A stretch of 5,789 nt of DNA from Candidatus Falkowiibacteriota bacterium (GCA_027020105.1 JALUVW010000039.1:1-5789); one strand, 5' to 3'. Positions 1-5,411 are shown, counted from the stretch's first letter. Program-made: numbers and translations. Notes: generated by a model not told the origin, from the sequence alone.

Positions 1-2
1 GA

Positions 3-164
3 AAAAAAACGGGAATGACGGTTGATGAAATTAAAAAATTCATAAAGCCATATATCCCGTTTACTTATCTTTTTTACAACCTCATCGCTAAAAACAAAAA
101 AAGCGTTAATTGTTTACTGATTATCGGAAAAAACCATTTACCTGAAAAAATTGAATTTTTTTAG
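3..164 (+). CDS. Unrecognised ORF, probably 5'-truncated by the window edge
   Basis: A frame is open from the left edge to a TAG at 162-164. Its only ATG (15-17) would give a 49-residue protein starting MTVDEIKKFI and ending EKIEFF. No ribosome binding site precedes that ATG, and the frame stays open to the edge, so a longer protein cut by the window start is more likely. The product is rich in Lys, Ile, Phe and Tyr with no motif I recognise. The stretch around residues 15-25 is hydrophobic and aromatic, but too short to call a membrane segment with confidence. It converges on dnaN, with about 160 bases between the two stops. It could also be a chance open frame in AT-rich DNA. Confidence 0.4.
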   Translation, partial: KKTGMTVDEIKKFIKPYIPFTYLFYNLIAKNKKSVNCLLIIGKNHLPEKIEFF

Positions 165-192
165 CCGTTAAATACGTCCAACGGCGCGCTTT

Positions 193-211
193 AACCTTTT
201 CCGAGGTTTTT
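193..211 (+). terminator. Weak candidate terminator after the left-edge ORF
   Basis: AACCT (193-197) can pair with AGGTT (204-208) around a six-base loop, and a run of five T lies at 207-211. An outer pair, GGCGCG (183-188) with CGCGCC (217-222), encloses it. The stem is short, so this is only a plausible plus-strand terminator. Confidence 0.3.
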
Positions 212-271
212 AGAGTCGCGCCCCCCGACCTTAACCGGCGCTTATAGTGAACTTAATTATACTTTTTAAAG

Positions 272-322
272 ATAAAACAAAAATAATAAAACGCCGTTCT
301 CGCGCGATTTTAACGGCCGTTT
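272..322 (-). terminator. Intrinsic terminator downstream of dnaN
   Basis: Immediately beyond the dnaN stop, AAACGCCGTT (289-298) pairs with AACGGCCGTTT (312-322), leaving one bulged base. On the minus strand the hairpin is followed by a T-rich tract (complement of 272-290). On the plus strand it is followed by TTATTTTTA, so it may work in both directions and also stop the convergent left-edge ORF. The loop contains the palindrome TCGCGCGA. Confidence 0.6.
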
Positions 323-326
323 ATTT

Positions 327-1460
327 TTACTGCTTAATCGGCATTATTATATATAAATAATCATCGCCTTTTTCGGGGCGCAGAACACATGGCGTGTTGG
401 GGTTTATTATTTCAATTTTAATATTGTCCCCCTCAATATTATTTAAACCGTCCAATAAATACCTGTAATTAACAATCACGCCGTTATCCTCGCCAACCAC
501 GCTCGCGTCCAATTCCGTGATATTTTCCCCTGTTTGGCCGGACGCCGAAGAAACAACCGCCTTGTTTTTTCCTTGGGGAAAATCAAGGTTAATATCGTTA
601 ATGCCGGCTTTGGAAAAAAGGGCGGACGCTTTCACCGCCCTAACCAGCTCCTGCCTGTCGGCCGTTACGGTTGTTTTCGGATTACTCGGAATAATCTGTT
701 TATAATCGGGATACTGCCCCTCAATCAAGCGGGAAACCAACTCTATTGAACCAACCGTGAATAAAATTTGGTTTTCCGATAAATAAAACTTAATCTCATC
801 TCCGCCTCCATCAGCGCCGCCGTCTTGCTCCACGGATAAAATTCTTATCAACTCCTGCAGTGTTCTGGCGGGAATTATTATCTTCCTCCCCTCCTCTCCG
901 TTTGAATTCGTTTTTAAGTTAATTGTTTTTTCCGCCAAACGATAACTGTCGGTGGCGGCCAAAGTTAGTTTGTCTTTGTTAAAATCAAAAAACACGCCGG
1001 ATAACTCTACGCGCGATTCGTTTGTGGACACGGCAAAAGTGGTTTGCGCCAACGCCCGCTTAAACTCATTGATTTTCGCGCTATAATATGTTTTTCTGGT
1101 AATTTCCGGTATTACGGGAAACTCTTCCGCCGATTGTCCTATGATTTTTGTTTTATAATTATCCGCCTCCACCACTATACTGTTTTCTTTTTGTTCTATA
1201 TTGATTTTCTTGTTCGGCAGGAGCGCCACGTAATCCGATATTGTTTTGGAATCAACCGTAAACGCTCCCTCTTTGTCAATCTTTCCCCTTACGGTGCTCA
1301 CCACCCCTATCTCAAGATTGGTGGTGATTAGTTTTATGTTTCCTTCGCGCGCGTCTATCATTACATTGTTTAAAATCGGTAAATTTATATTTTTTCCGGC
1401 AATATGACTAACCGCGAACAACCCCTGTTTTAAATTTTCCTGCAAACTGGATATTTTCAT
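327..1460 (-). CDS. dnaN: DNA polymerase III beta subunit (sliding clamp)
   Basis: The 377-residue product is a full-length bacterial beta clamp, slightly longer than the roughly 366 residues of the E. coli protein. The homodimer encircles DNA and tethers the polymerase and other clamp-binding proteins. The three clamp domains fall at about 1-125, 126-255 and 256-377. Family hallmarks around the hydrophobic partner-binding pocket are visible: ATDSYRLAEK (169-178), SRLIEGQYPDY (243-253), and the C-terminal IIMPIKQ, matching the usual M-P-x-(R/K) end. A Gly/Asp-rich stretch at 211-221 lengthens a domain II loop. The chosen ATG gives the standard MKISSLQENL opening. An AGGGTG element sits about 13 bases upstream, farther than ideal. 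A TATAAT (minus, 1470-1465) only four bases before the ATG lacks a good -35. The gene lies 335 bases downstream of dnaA in the same direction, the classic dnaA-dnaN order. Confidence 0.97.
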   Translation of the reverse strand: MKISSLQENLKQGLFAVSHIAGKNINLPILNNVMIDAREGNIKLITTNLEIGVVSTVRGKIDKEGAFTVDSKTISDYVALLPNKKINIEQKENSIVVEADNYKTKIIGQSAEEFPVIPEITRKTYYSAKINEFKRALAQTTFAVSTNESRVELSGVFFDFNKDKLTLAATDSYRLAEKTINLKTNSNGEEGRKIIIPARTLQELIRILSVEQDGGADGGGDEIKFYLSENQILFTVGSIELVSRLIEGQYPDYKQIIPSNPKTTVTADRQELVRAVKASALFSKAGINDINLDFPQGKNKAVVSSASGQTGENITELDASVVGEDNGVIVNYRYLLDGLNNIEGDNIKIEIINPNTPCVLRPEKGDDYLYIIMPIKQ

Positions 1461-1482
1461 ATTTATTATAAATTCACCCTTA

Positions 1483-1527
1483 TTGTAAATTTACAAAAAT
1501 AATTTAATCTTGATTGTATATTTACGA
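1483..1527. promoter_or_regulatory. Pair of related 14-bp palindromes upstream of dnaN
   Basis: TTGTAAATTTACAA (1483-1496) is a perfect 14-bp palindrome. TTGTATATTTACGA (1514-1527) matches it at 12 of 14 positions. They start 31 bp apart, close to three helical turns, which would place two dimers on the same DNA face. They sit 23-67 bases upstream of the dnaN start codon. This arrangement resembles a repressor or origin-protein operator pair; the protein is unknown. Confidence 0.45.
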
Positions 1528-1538
1528 TAAGCGCCGAG

Positions 1539-1590
1539 TTTTTATTTGTTATATTAATAAATTATAAAATAAAATAATAATAAACAATAA
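1539..1590. other. AT-rich stretch, candidate DNA unwinding element
   Basis: Fifty of 52 bases are A or T; the exceptions are G at 1548 and C at 1585. It lies directly beside the DnaA-box-like cluster that begins at 1594, the usual arrangement for a duplex unwinding element. The assignment is inferred from composition and position only. Confidence 0.5.
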
Positions 1591-1593
1591 GCG

Positions 1594-1735
1594 TGTTGAT
1601 AAACATAAAAAACATTGATTGTTGTTGTTTTTATTGGTGTTGAAAATTTATTTAACTGTTGATAGTCGTGTAGATAAAAACTTAAAGAACGTTGACTAAA
1701 TATTAATTAACGCGGTGAAAATAAATTTATCAACA
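1594..1735. promoter_or_regulatory. Cluster of DnaA-box-like 9-mers
   Basis: Read 5'-3' on their own strands, the sites are TTATCAACA (minus, 1602-1594), CTATCAACA (minus, 1665-1657), TTATCTACA (minus, 1677-1669) and TTATCAACA (plus, 1727-1735). A weaker TTTTCAACA lies on the minus strand at 1646-1638. Each of the TTATC sites is one base away from the canonical TTATCCACA, always at position 6. Three minus-oriented sites face a plus-oriented one, next to the AT-rich stretch. This supports an origin or a DnaA-controlled region, with a shifted consensus. Confidence 0.5.
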
Positions 1736-1767
1736 AATCGTTAAATTTAATTAACTTGTTTAATTGG

Positions 1768-1800
1768 GTTTATAAACAGTTTATTAAACGGTTTATCACA
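1768..1800 (+). repeat. Phased GTTTAT direct repeats at the dnaA 3' end
   Basis: GTTTAT begins at 1768, 1779 and 1791, that is every 11-12 bp, about one helical turn. The extended copies are GTTTATAAAC (a palindrome), GTTTATTAAAC and GTTTATCACA. The first contains TTATAAACA, which fits the variant DnaA-box pattern of this window. The last overlaps the dnaA stop codon. Such phased repeats resemble an iteron-like binding array, but three short AT-rich copies could also arise by chance. Confidence 0.35.
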
Positions 1801-3154
1801 TCCCGTTATACAAAAATTGTTTAATTGATTCCAATTCTTGTCTTGTTCTTTCGTTTTTTTCAATCTCTTTGGAGATTTTATTGCAAGCGTGCATGGCCGT
1901 CGTGTGATCCCTTCCTCCGAGTTCTTGGCCGATGGTCGGGTAGGACGTGTTTAATTCTTTCCTCATTAAAAACATGGTTATTTGCCTCGGCCTGATAAGT
2001 TCTTTTCGCCGGCCCTTGCCGATAACATCTTTAATATCAACATCGTAAAACCGCGCAACGGCTTCAATAATGTTTTTGGGCGAGGTTGATTTCGCTTGTA
2101 TATTGGAGAGTATACTGTTTAAAACGGTTTTGGCGGTGTCTAACGTCGGTTTGGAATTATTGAATTCATGGTAGGCGATAAGGCGATTTAAGGCGCCTTC
2201 CAATTCCCTGATATTGTTTTGCACGTTATTGGCGATATAGTTTAAAATTTCCTCGTCCAGCGGGTAGTTTCTTTCCCTGCATTTTGTTTCCAGTATGGCC
2301 ACCCTTGTTTCAATGTTTGGTTGCGTGACATCGGCTATCATCCCCCATTCAAATCGGGAAAGCAGGCGTTTTTCCAGGGCGGGAATTGATTTGGGCGCGC
2401 GATCGGAAGTGATAACTATTTGTTTGTTTGTTTGGTGCAACTCGTTAAAAGTATGGAAAAATTCTTCCTGGGTGCCGTCTTTGCCGGCCATGAATTGAAT
2501 ATCGTCAATCATTAACAAGTCGGTGTTGCGATAACGGTCTTTAAAGTCCTTTGCTCTGCCGTTGCGGACCGATTGAATATAATCGTTGGTGAATTTTTCA
2601 CAGGTTACATACAGGATTTTATCGGTGGACTTGGAAAGTTCGTGCCCGACGGCCTGCAAGAGGTGTGTCTTCCCCAGCCCGACGCCCCCGTAAATAAAAA
2701 GAGGGTTATACGCTTTTCCCGGGTTTGCCGCCACCGCTTGGCAGGCGGCGTGCGCCAATTCGTTTCCCTTTCCCACGACAAAATTTTCAAAAGTGTAACG
2801 AGAGTTAAGATTAAAGCGATTGGTTGTTATGGCGCCGTTTTCCTCCACCCCTTCTTTTTTTGTTTTTCTCAACAAGCTTTCAACTATTCCGGGTTTTTTG
2901 ATTTCAACTTTGTAAAAAATTTCTTTAATCTTTTGGTTGCTAACGTTTTCTATGGCGTTTAAAATTTCTTTATGATATTTTTTTTCCAACCAAGCCTTGG
3001 TAAAAGTGTTGGGGACGCCGATAATTATTTTTCCATCCTCAAACGACGAGATAAAAGTGTTTTTAAACCATGTGGTGAAATTGGCTTTTGATAAATTAAG
3101 CTCAATTTCACCTAAAACCGCCTGCCAAAGCTGATCATTGTTCATAAAATTCAT
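1796..3154 (-). CDS. dnaA: Chromosomal replication initiator protein DnaA
   Basis: The 452-residue product is a complete DnaA, the AAA+ ATPase that binds DnaA boxes, melts the origin and recruits the helicase. Domain I (about 1-85) includes LWQAVLGEIE and the WF pair at 29-30. Domain II is minimal (about 88-115). The ATPase core has Walker A GGVGLGKTH (156-164), Walker B LLMIDDIQF (213-221), sensor I ITSDR (248-252), the arginine-finger segment LLSRFEWG (264-271) and sensor II NNIRELEGALNRL (313-325). Domain IV ends with the DNA-binding helix-turn-helix and signature GGRDHTTAMHA (413-423). The first ATG is used here. Met4 (MNNDQLWQ) is an equally good start, because neither has a Shine-Dalgarno sequence. 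A good promoter lies at 3308-3335, and the start codon is embedded in an 8-bp tandem repeat. Confidence 0.98.
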   Translation of the reverse strand: MNFMNNDQLWQAVLGEIELNLSKANFTTWFKNTFISSFEDGKIIIGVPNTFTKAWLEKKYHKEILNAIENVSNQKIKEIFYKVEIKKPGIVESLLRKTKKEGVEENGAITTNRFNLNSRYTFENFVVGKGNELAHAACQAVAANPGKAYNPLFIYGGVGLGKTHLLQAVGHELSKSTDKILYVTCEKFTNDYIQSVRNGRAKDFKDRYRNTDLLMIDDIQFMAGKDGTQEEFFHTFNELHQTNKQIVITSDRAPKSIPALEKRLLSRFEWGMIADVTQPNIETRVAILETKCRERNYPLDEEILNYIANNVQNNIRELEGALNRLIAYHEFNNSKPTLDTAKTVLNSILSNIQAKSTSPKNIIEAVARFYDVDIKDVIGKGRRKELIRPRQITMFLMRKELNTSYPTIGQELGGRDHTTAMHACNKISKEIEKNERTRQELESIKQFLYNGM

Positions 3155-3184
3155 TGCTTCATTGTTTCATTGCTTTATTGTTGG
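3153..3184 (-). repeat. 8-bp tandem repeat spanning the dnaA start codon
   Basis: On the plus strand four consecutive octamers read ATTGCTTC, ATTGTTTC, ATTGCTTT and ATTGTTGG (3153-3184). On the minus strand they place ATGs at 3170 and 3162, just before the dnaA ATG at 3154. Each upstream ATG opens a three-codon ORF (Met-Lys-Gln, stop). The first stop overlaps the second ATG, and the second stop overlaps the dnaA ATG, each as ATGA. No Shine-Dalgarno sequence is present. Confidence 0.75.
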
Positions 3185-3307
3185 CGGACACCGAAGGCCG
3201 TTTAACAATAAAATAATAAAACAACGGAATAGCTTATCTATTGTTTTAGTTTATAAAAAATAAATAATGAGTGGGACGAAAAAATTTCATATCGCGACAT
3301 TATCAAA

Positions 3308-3335
3308 ATTATATCAGTTATACGGTAGCCGTCAA
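3308..3335 (-). promoter_or_regulatory. Promoter for dnaA
   Basis: On the minus strand, TTGACG (3335-3330) is followed by a 16-base spacer and a perfect TATAAT (3313-3308). TGA directly before the -10 box makes it an extended -10. Transcription should start near 3301, giving a leader of about 147 nt before dnaA. It is the best sigma-70-type match on this strand between dnaA and rpmH. Confidence 0.7.
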
Positions 3336-3345
3336 ATAATCAAAA

Positions 3346-3365
3346 TGTTTATAAGGTGTTAATAA
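3346..3365 (-). promoter_or_regulatory. Two DnaA-box-like sites between the divergent promoters
   Basis: On the minus strand these read TTATTAACA (3365-3357) and TTATAAACA (3354-3346). They are 11 bp apart in the same orientation, so they lie on the same helical face. Both fit TTATNAACA, the pattern seen in the dnaA-dnaN region. They lie just upstream of the dnaA -35 box and about 40 bp before the rpmH -35 box, a natural place for DnaA autoregulation. Confidence 0.4.
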
Positions 3366-3404
3366 AAAGTGGAAAAAATTTTATGAGAAAATTTTCGCGT
3401 CGGG

Positions 3405-3433
3405 TTGACTGTCATCATCGGATATGTTATGTT
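3405..3433 (+). promoter_or_regulatory. Promoter for the rpmH-rnpA-yidD-yidC group
   Basis: TTGACT (3405-3410), a 17-base spacer and TATGTT (3428-3433) preceded by TGT form a -35 plus extended -10 promoter. The predicted start near 3440 leaves a leader of roughly 140 nt before rpmH. A perfect TATAAT at 3558-3563 has no recognisable -35 and is a weaker alternative. Confidence 0.6.
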
Positions 3434-3525
3434 GGGAGTGTGTTATATTAAAGCCGGTAACTAAAATTTGGAATAATTACTGTCTTGTCGCGCTAAACAT
3501 ACCGCTATACCCTTCGTTTTTGACC

Positions 3526-3557
3526 GGAGGTATTATGTATTTTGGATAGCAAAGGAG
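3526..3557 (+). promoter_or_regulatory. rpmH leader: four-codon ORF with a strong ribosome binding site
   Basis: GGAGG (3526-3530), the best Shine-Dalgarno sequence near any start in this window, lies four bases before an ATG at 3535. That ORF encodes only Met-Tyr-Phe-Gly and stops at TAG 3547-3549. A second element, AAAGGAG (3551-3557), follows two bases later but is 23 bases from the rpmH ATG, too far for normal use. The mini-ORF is not in the rpmH frame. It could be a translated leader affecting rpmH, or a coincidence. Confidence 0.35.
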
Positions 3558-3580
3558 TATAATTTCCAATTTTCAATATT

Positions 3581-3718
3581 ATGCCAAAAAGAACGTATCA
3601 GCCAAAAAAGAAAAAGGCTAAAAAAAAGCACGGATTTATGGCGCGCGCGCAAACCAAGTCCGGGCGCAACGTCATTAAACGCAGACGACAAAAAGGGAGA
3701 AAGACGCTGACCAAATAA
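3581..3718 (+). CDS. rpmH: 50S ribosomal protein L34
   Basis: The 45-residue, very basic product starts [10 protein letters not shown] and continues through [20 protein letters not shown] to a Lys-rich end. This is the standard L34 layout: the N-terminal KRTYQP block, then HGF(M)xR, then GRxVIxxRRxKGRxxL. L34 is a small protein of the large ribosomal subunit that packs against 23S rRNA. The length matches the family (about 44-47 residues). The second basic block, KKKKAKKK (9-16), is richer in Lys than usual. The gene is first in the plus-strand group, and rpmH followed by rnpA beside dnaA is one of the most conserved bacterial gene orders. The start is fixed by homology, because no Shine-Dalgarno sequence lies at normal spacing. 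Confidence 0.95.
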   Translation: MPKRTYQPKKKKAKKKHGFMARAQTKSGRNVIKRRRQKGRKTLTK

Positions 3719-3739
3719 GATAACGCGAATCCGCGATTT

Positions 3740-3835
3740 ATGTAAATGCCGCAAACGGTTATTATGTAAATAATTATTCCCCCGTTCAAGGGCTTGGAGA
3801 ATGTTTACATAATGCGTAATTTGCGGCATTTGCGT
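3740..3835 (+). other. 96-nt interrupted inverted repeat between rpmH and rnpA
   Basis: AAATGCCGCAAA (3744-3755) pairs perfectly with TTTGCGGCATTT (3820-3831), and ATTATGTAAA (3761-3770) pairs perfectly with TTTACATAAT (3804-3813). A small 5/6-base internal loop separates the two stems. The outer stem extends to 3740/3835 with two G-U pairs. The apical part can add ATTC (3776-3779) with GAAT (3799-3802). No T-run follows, so this is not an intrinsic terminator. It fills most of the 133-base gap and ends 16 bases before the rnpA start. It could be an RNase processing site, a translational control element, or a small palindromic mobile repeat. Confidence 0.7.
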
Positions 3836-3851
3836 TCCGTGCCGTGTTTAT

Positions 3852-4277
3852 ATGTTGAAAAAGGAGAACCGTTTAACCAAAAACAAGGAGTTTGACAATA
3901 TTTTTAATCCGCCGACCGGCCGAAAAAGATCAAGCTTTGATAAAATTATGGGCGTCAGAGTGGTCCCAAACCAAACGGAACGCAATCGTTTCGGCATTTT
4001 AATCAGCGTTAAAGTTAGTAAAAAAGCGGTTGTTCGCAATAAGATTAAACGGCAAATCAGGGAGATTATCAAGGAGCAGATGAGTAAAATGAGGCAGGGG
4101 TATGATTGCGCGGTTATATGTCTGCCGGGGATAGCTGAGAAGGATTACGAGGATATTAAAAAATCGCTTATGGGTCATTTTGGAAAACTGGGGCTTTGTC
4201 AAAAAATCGTGAACCGTAGAGCTAAAATCATAAATCACGGGCAAAATCAAAGCGCGAAAACCGAATACGGGAAGTGA
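3852..4277 (+). CDS. rnpA: Ribonuclease P protein component
   Basis: The 141-residue basic protein is the protein partner of RNase P RNA, which cuts the 5' leader from precursor tRNAs. It begins MLKKENRLTKNKEFDNIF, matching the usual N-terminal (R/K)L(T/K)xxxEFxxIF pattern. The signature helix is SKKAVVRNKIKRQIRE (56-71), with the RNR-type motif as RNK (62-64) followed by KRxxRE. The central strand GYDCAVICLPGIA (83-95) and a C-terminal helix complete the fold. Length is slightly above the common 110-130 residues because of a polar tail (about 127-141). No Shine-Dalgarno sequence precedes the ATG. The start is supported by the conserved N-terminus, and a large hairpin ends just upstream. RNase P RNA itself is not in the window. 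Confidence 0.95.
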   Translation: MLKKENRLTKNKEFDNIFNPPTGRKRSSFDKIMGVRVVPNQTERNRFGILISVKVSKKAVVRNKIKRQIREIIKEQMSKMRQGYDCAVICLPGIAEKDYEDIKKSLMGHFGKLGLCQKIVNRRAKIINHGQNQSAKTEYGK

Positions 4278-4299
4278 AATTGTTTTGGATTTTAAAAAC

Positions 4300-4328
4300 C
4301 AGGGCTTAAGCCTGTTTGCGTTTAACGC
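4300..4328 (+). other. Two small inverted repeats between rnpA and yidD
   Basis: CAGG (4300-4303) pairs with CCTG (4311-4314) around GCTTAAG. GCGTT (4318-4322) and AACGC (4324-4328) form a second near-palindrome. They fill the middle of the 71-base gap and lack a following T-run. They may be an RNA processing or spacing element; no function is shown. Confidence 0.35.
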
Positions 4329-4348
4329 TTTGAGATAAAGTTTTTGAT

Positions 4349-4597
4349 ATGTTTAGATATTATTCCCGCTACCTGATAATCAAAATAATAAAAATATACC
4401 AAAAAACCCTGTCTTTTGACCACGGGTTGTTGAAATTTTTGGCGCCATACGGCCGTTGCCGTTTCCGTCCCACTTGCTCCGATTACGCCATTGCCGCCAT
4501 TGAGAAACACGGAGCGATTAAAGGCGGCCTGAAGGCGGCTTGGAGGATTTTAAGGTGTAATCCGTGGAACAAAGGAGGGTGGGACCCGGTAAAATAA
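4349..4597 (+). CDS. yidD: Membrane protein insertion efficiency factor YidD
   Basis: The 82-residue product matches the YidD family (PF01809-type, formerly called alpha-hemolysin-like). The family signature is clear: [20 protein letters not shown] (35-54), then GAIKGG (55-60), RILRCNP (66-72) and the ending GGWDP (76-80). The three conserved cysteines are 37, 43 and 70. The N-terminal 25 residues, rich in Ile, Tyr and Lys, can form the amphipathic helix thought to associate YidD with the inner membrane face. In E. coli YidD assists insertion of membrane proteins by YidC. Its position directly before yidC here, 51 bases away, matches the conserved rnpA-yidD-yidC order. A weak GAG about 14 bases upstream is the only candidate ribosome binding site. 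Confidence 0.93.
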   Translation: MFRYYSRYLIIKIIKIYQKTLSFDHGLLKFLAPYGRCRFRPTCSDYAIAAIEKHGAIKGGLKAAWRILRCNPWNKGGWDPVK

Positions 4598-4648
4598 GCC
4601 GTAAATTTGAAATTTGTTTTTAATTTATAATTTTAAATATGAATTTTT

Positions 4649-5389
4649 ATGTCTAGCGTTTTTCAAACAATTTTCTATCAGCCCGTTCTGAACCTGTTGG
4701 TTTTTATTTATAATACGGTGCCCGGCCACGATCTCGGCGTTTCTATAGTTTTATTGACCGTGATTATTAAGCTGATATTGCTTCCTTTATCCAAGCAATC
4801 CATTAAAGCGCAAAAAGCTCTGCAGGAACTGCAGCCGAAAATTAACGAAATTAAAAAGCAATATGCCGACAAAAAAGAAGAAATGGGCAGAGCGATGATG
4901 GCGTTGTACAAGGAAAACAAGGTAAATCCGTTTTCTTCCTGCCTTCCCGTCTTAATCCAGTTGCCGTTTTTGTTGGCGGTGTTCAGGGTGTTTAGGGACG
5001 GCTTTGCCAACGGCTCTTTGGACCTAGTTTATCCTTTCATAGCCCGCCCGGAAGCGATTAACGTTGTGTCTTTGGGGTTTATTGATTTATCCGCGCGCAA
5101 TATTCCCATCGCGGTTTTGGCGGGCATAGCCCAGTATTGGCAAGCCAAAATGATGGTAACCCAAAGAGCGGCGGTGCATACGGAGGGTTCAAAAGACGAG
5201 GATATGATGGCTATGATGAACAAGCAGATGATTTATCTTATGCCGATTATAACCGTGTTTATCGGCTTGTCTTTTCCCGGCGGCTTGGCGCTGTACTGGT
5301 TGGTAACGACACTTTTAACGGGCGTTCAGCAATTATACATTTTCAGGCAAGGGCGGGCGGCGGAAAATAAAGAGCGGCAATCTGCTTGA
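4649..5389 (+). CDS. yidC: Membrane protein insertase YidC (Oxa1/Alb3 family)
   Basis: The 246-residue polytopic protein is the insertase that helps proteins enter and fold in the cytoplasmic membrane, alone or with SecYEG. It is the short form without the large periplasmic domain of Gram-negative YidC, and it has no lipobox. An amphipathic N-terminus (about 5-23) precedes TM1 (29-47). The charged cytoplasmic hairpin (48-95) contains LQPKINEIKKQYADKKEEM. TM2 (97-115), TM3 (about 150-166), TM4 (193-209) and TM5 (211-230) follow. Family motifs include NPFSSCLPVLIQLPF (93-107) and FPGGLALYW (209-217). The conserved positive residue in TM1 is Lys41 instead of the usual Arg. No Shine-Dalgarno sequence is seen, and an out-of-frame ATG at 4639 opens a five-codon ORF overlapping the start. 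An intrinsic terminator follows the stop by 29 bases. Confidence 0.95.
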   Translation: MSSVFQTIFYQPVLNLLVFIYNTVPGHDLGVSIVLLTVIIKLILLPLSKQSIKAQKALQELQPKINEIKKQYADKKEEMGRAMMALYKENKVNPFSSCLPVLIQLPFLLAVFRVFRDGFANGSLDLVYPFIARPEAINVVSLGFIDLSARNIPIAVLAGIAQYWQAKMMVTQRAAVHTEGSKDEDMMAMMNKQMIYLMPIITVFIGLSFPGGLALYWLVTTLLTGVQQLYIFRQGRAAENKERQSA

Positions 5390-5411
5390 CAACGCCCCAA
5401 AACCGCAAAAC

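Larger units (their letters stand above)
1461..1795. other. oriC: Candidate replication origin (dnaA-dnaN intergenic region)
   Basis: The 335 bases between dnaA and dnaN hold no credible gene and are strongly AT-rich. From left to right they contain two related palindromes (1483-1527), a nearly pure A/T stretch (1539-1590), a cluster of DnaA-box-like 9-mers (1594-1735) and phased GTTTAT repeats (1768-1800). Bacterial origins commonly lie beside dnaA and combine DnaA boxes with an AT-rich unwinding element. Genes on both sides point away from this block, consistent with bidirectional replication from it. The 3155-3440 region could instead be, or share, the origin. No box matches the canonical consensus exactly. 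Confidence 0.6.

Noticed and set aside
3558..3563. TATAAT as the main rpmH promoter
   Set aside because: It is a perfect -10 hexamer, but nothing resembling a -35 lies 16-18 bases upstream and there is no TG extension. The 3405-3433 promoter fits better.
3533..3829. Open frame of 98 codons on the minus strand over rpmH
   Set aside because: It lies antisense to the clear L34 gene and the hairpin, has no family resemblance, and is explained as a shadow of rpmH.
3740..3835. Intrinsic terminator between rpmH and rnpA
   Set aside because: No T-run follows the stem on the plus strand, and rnpA has no convincing promoter of its own downstream.
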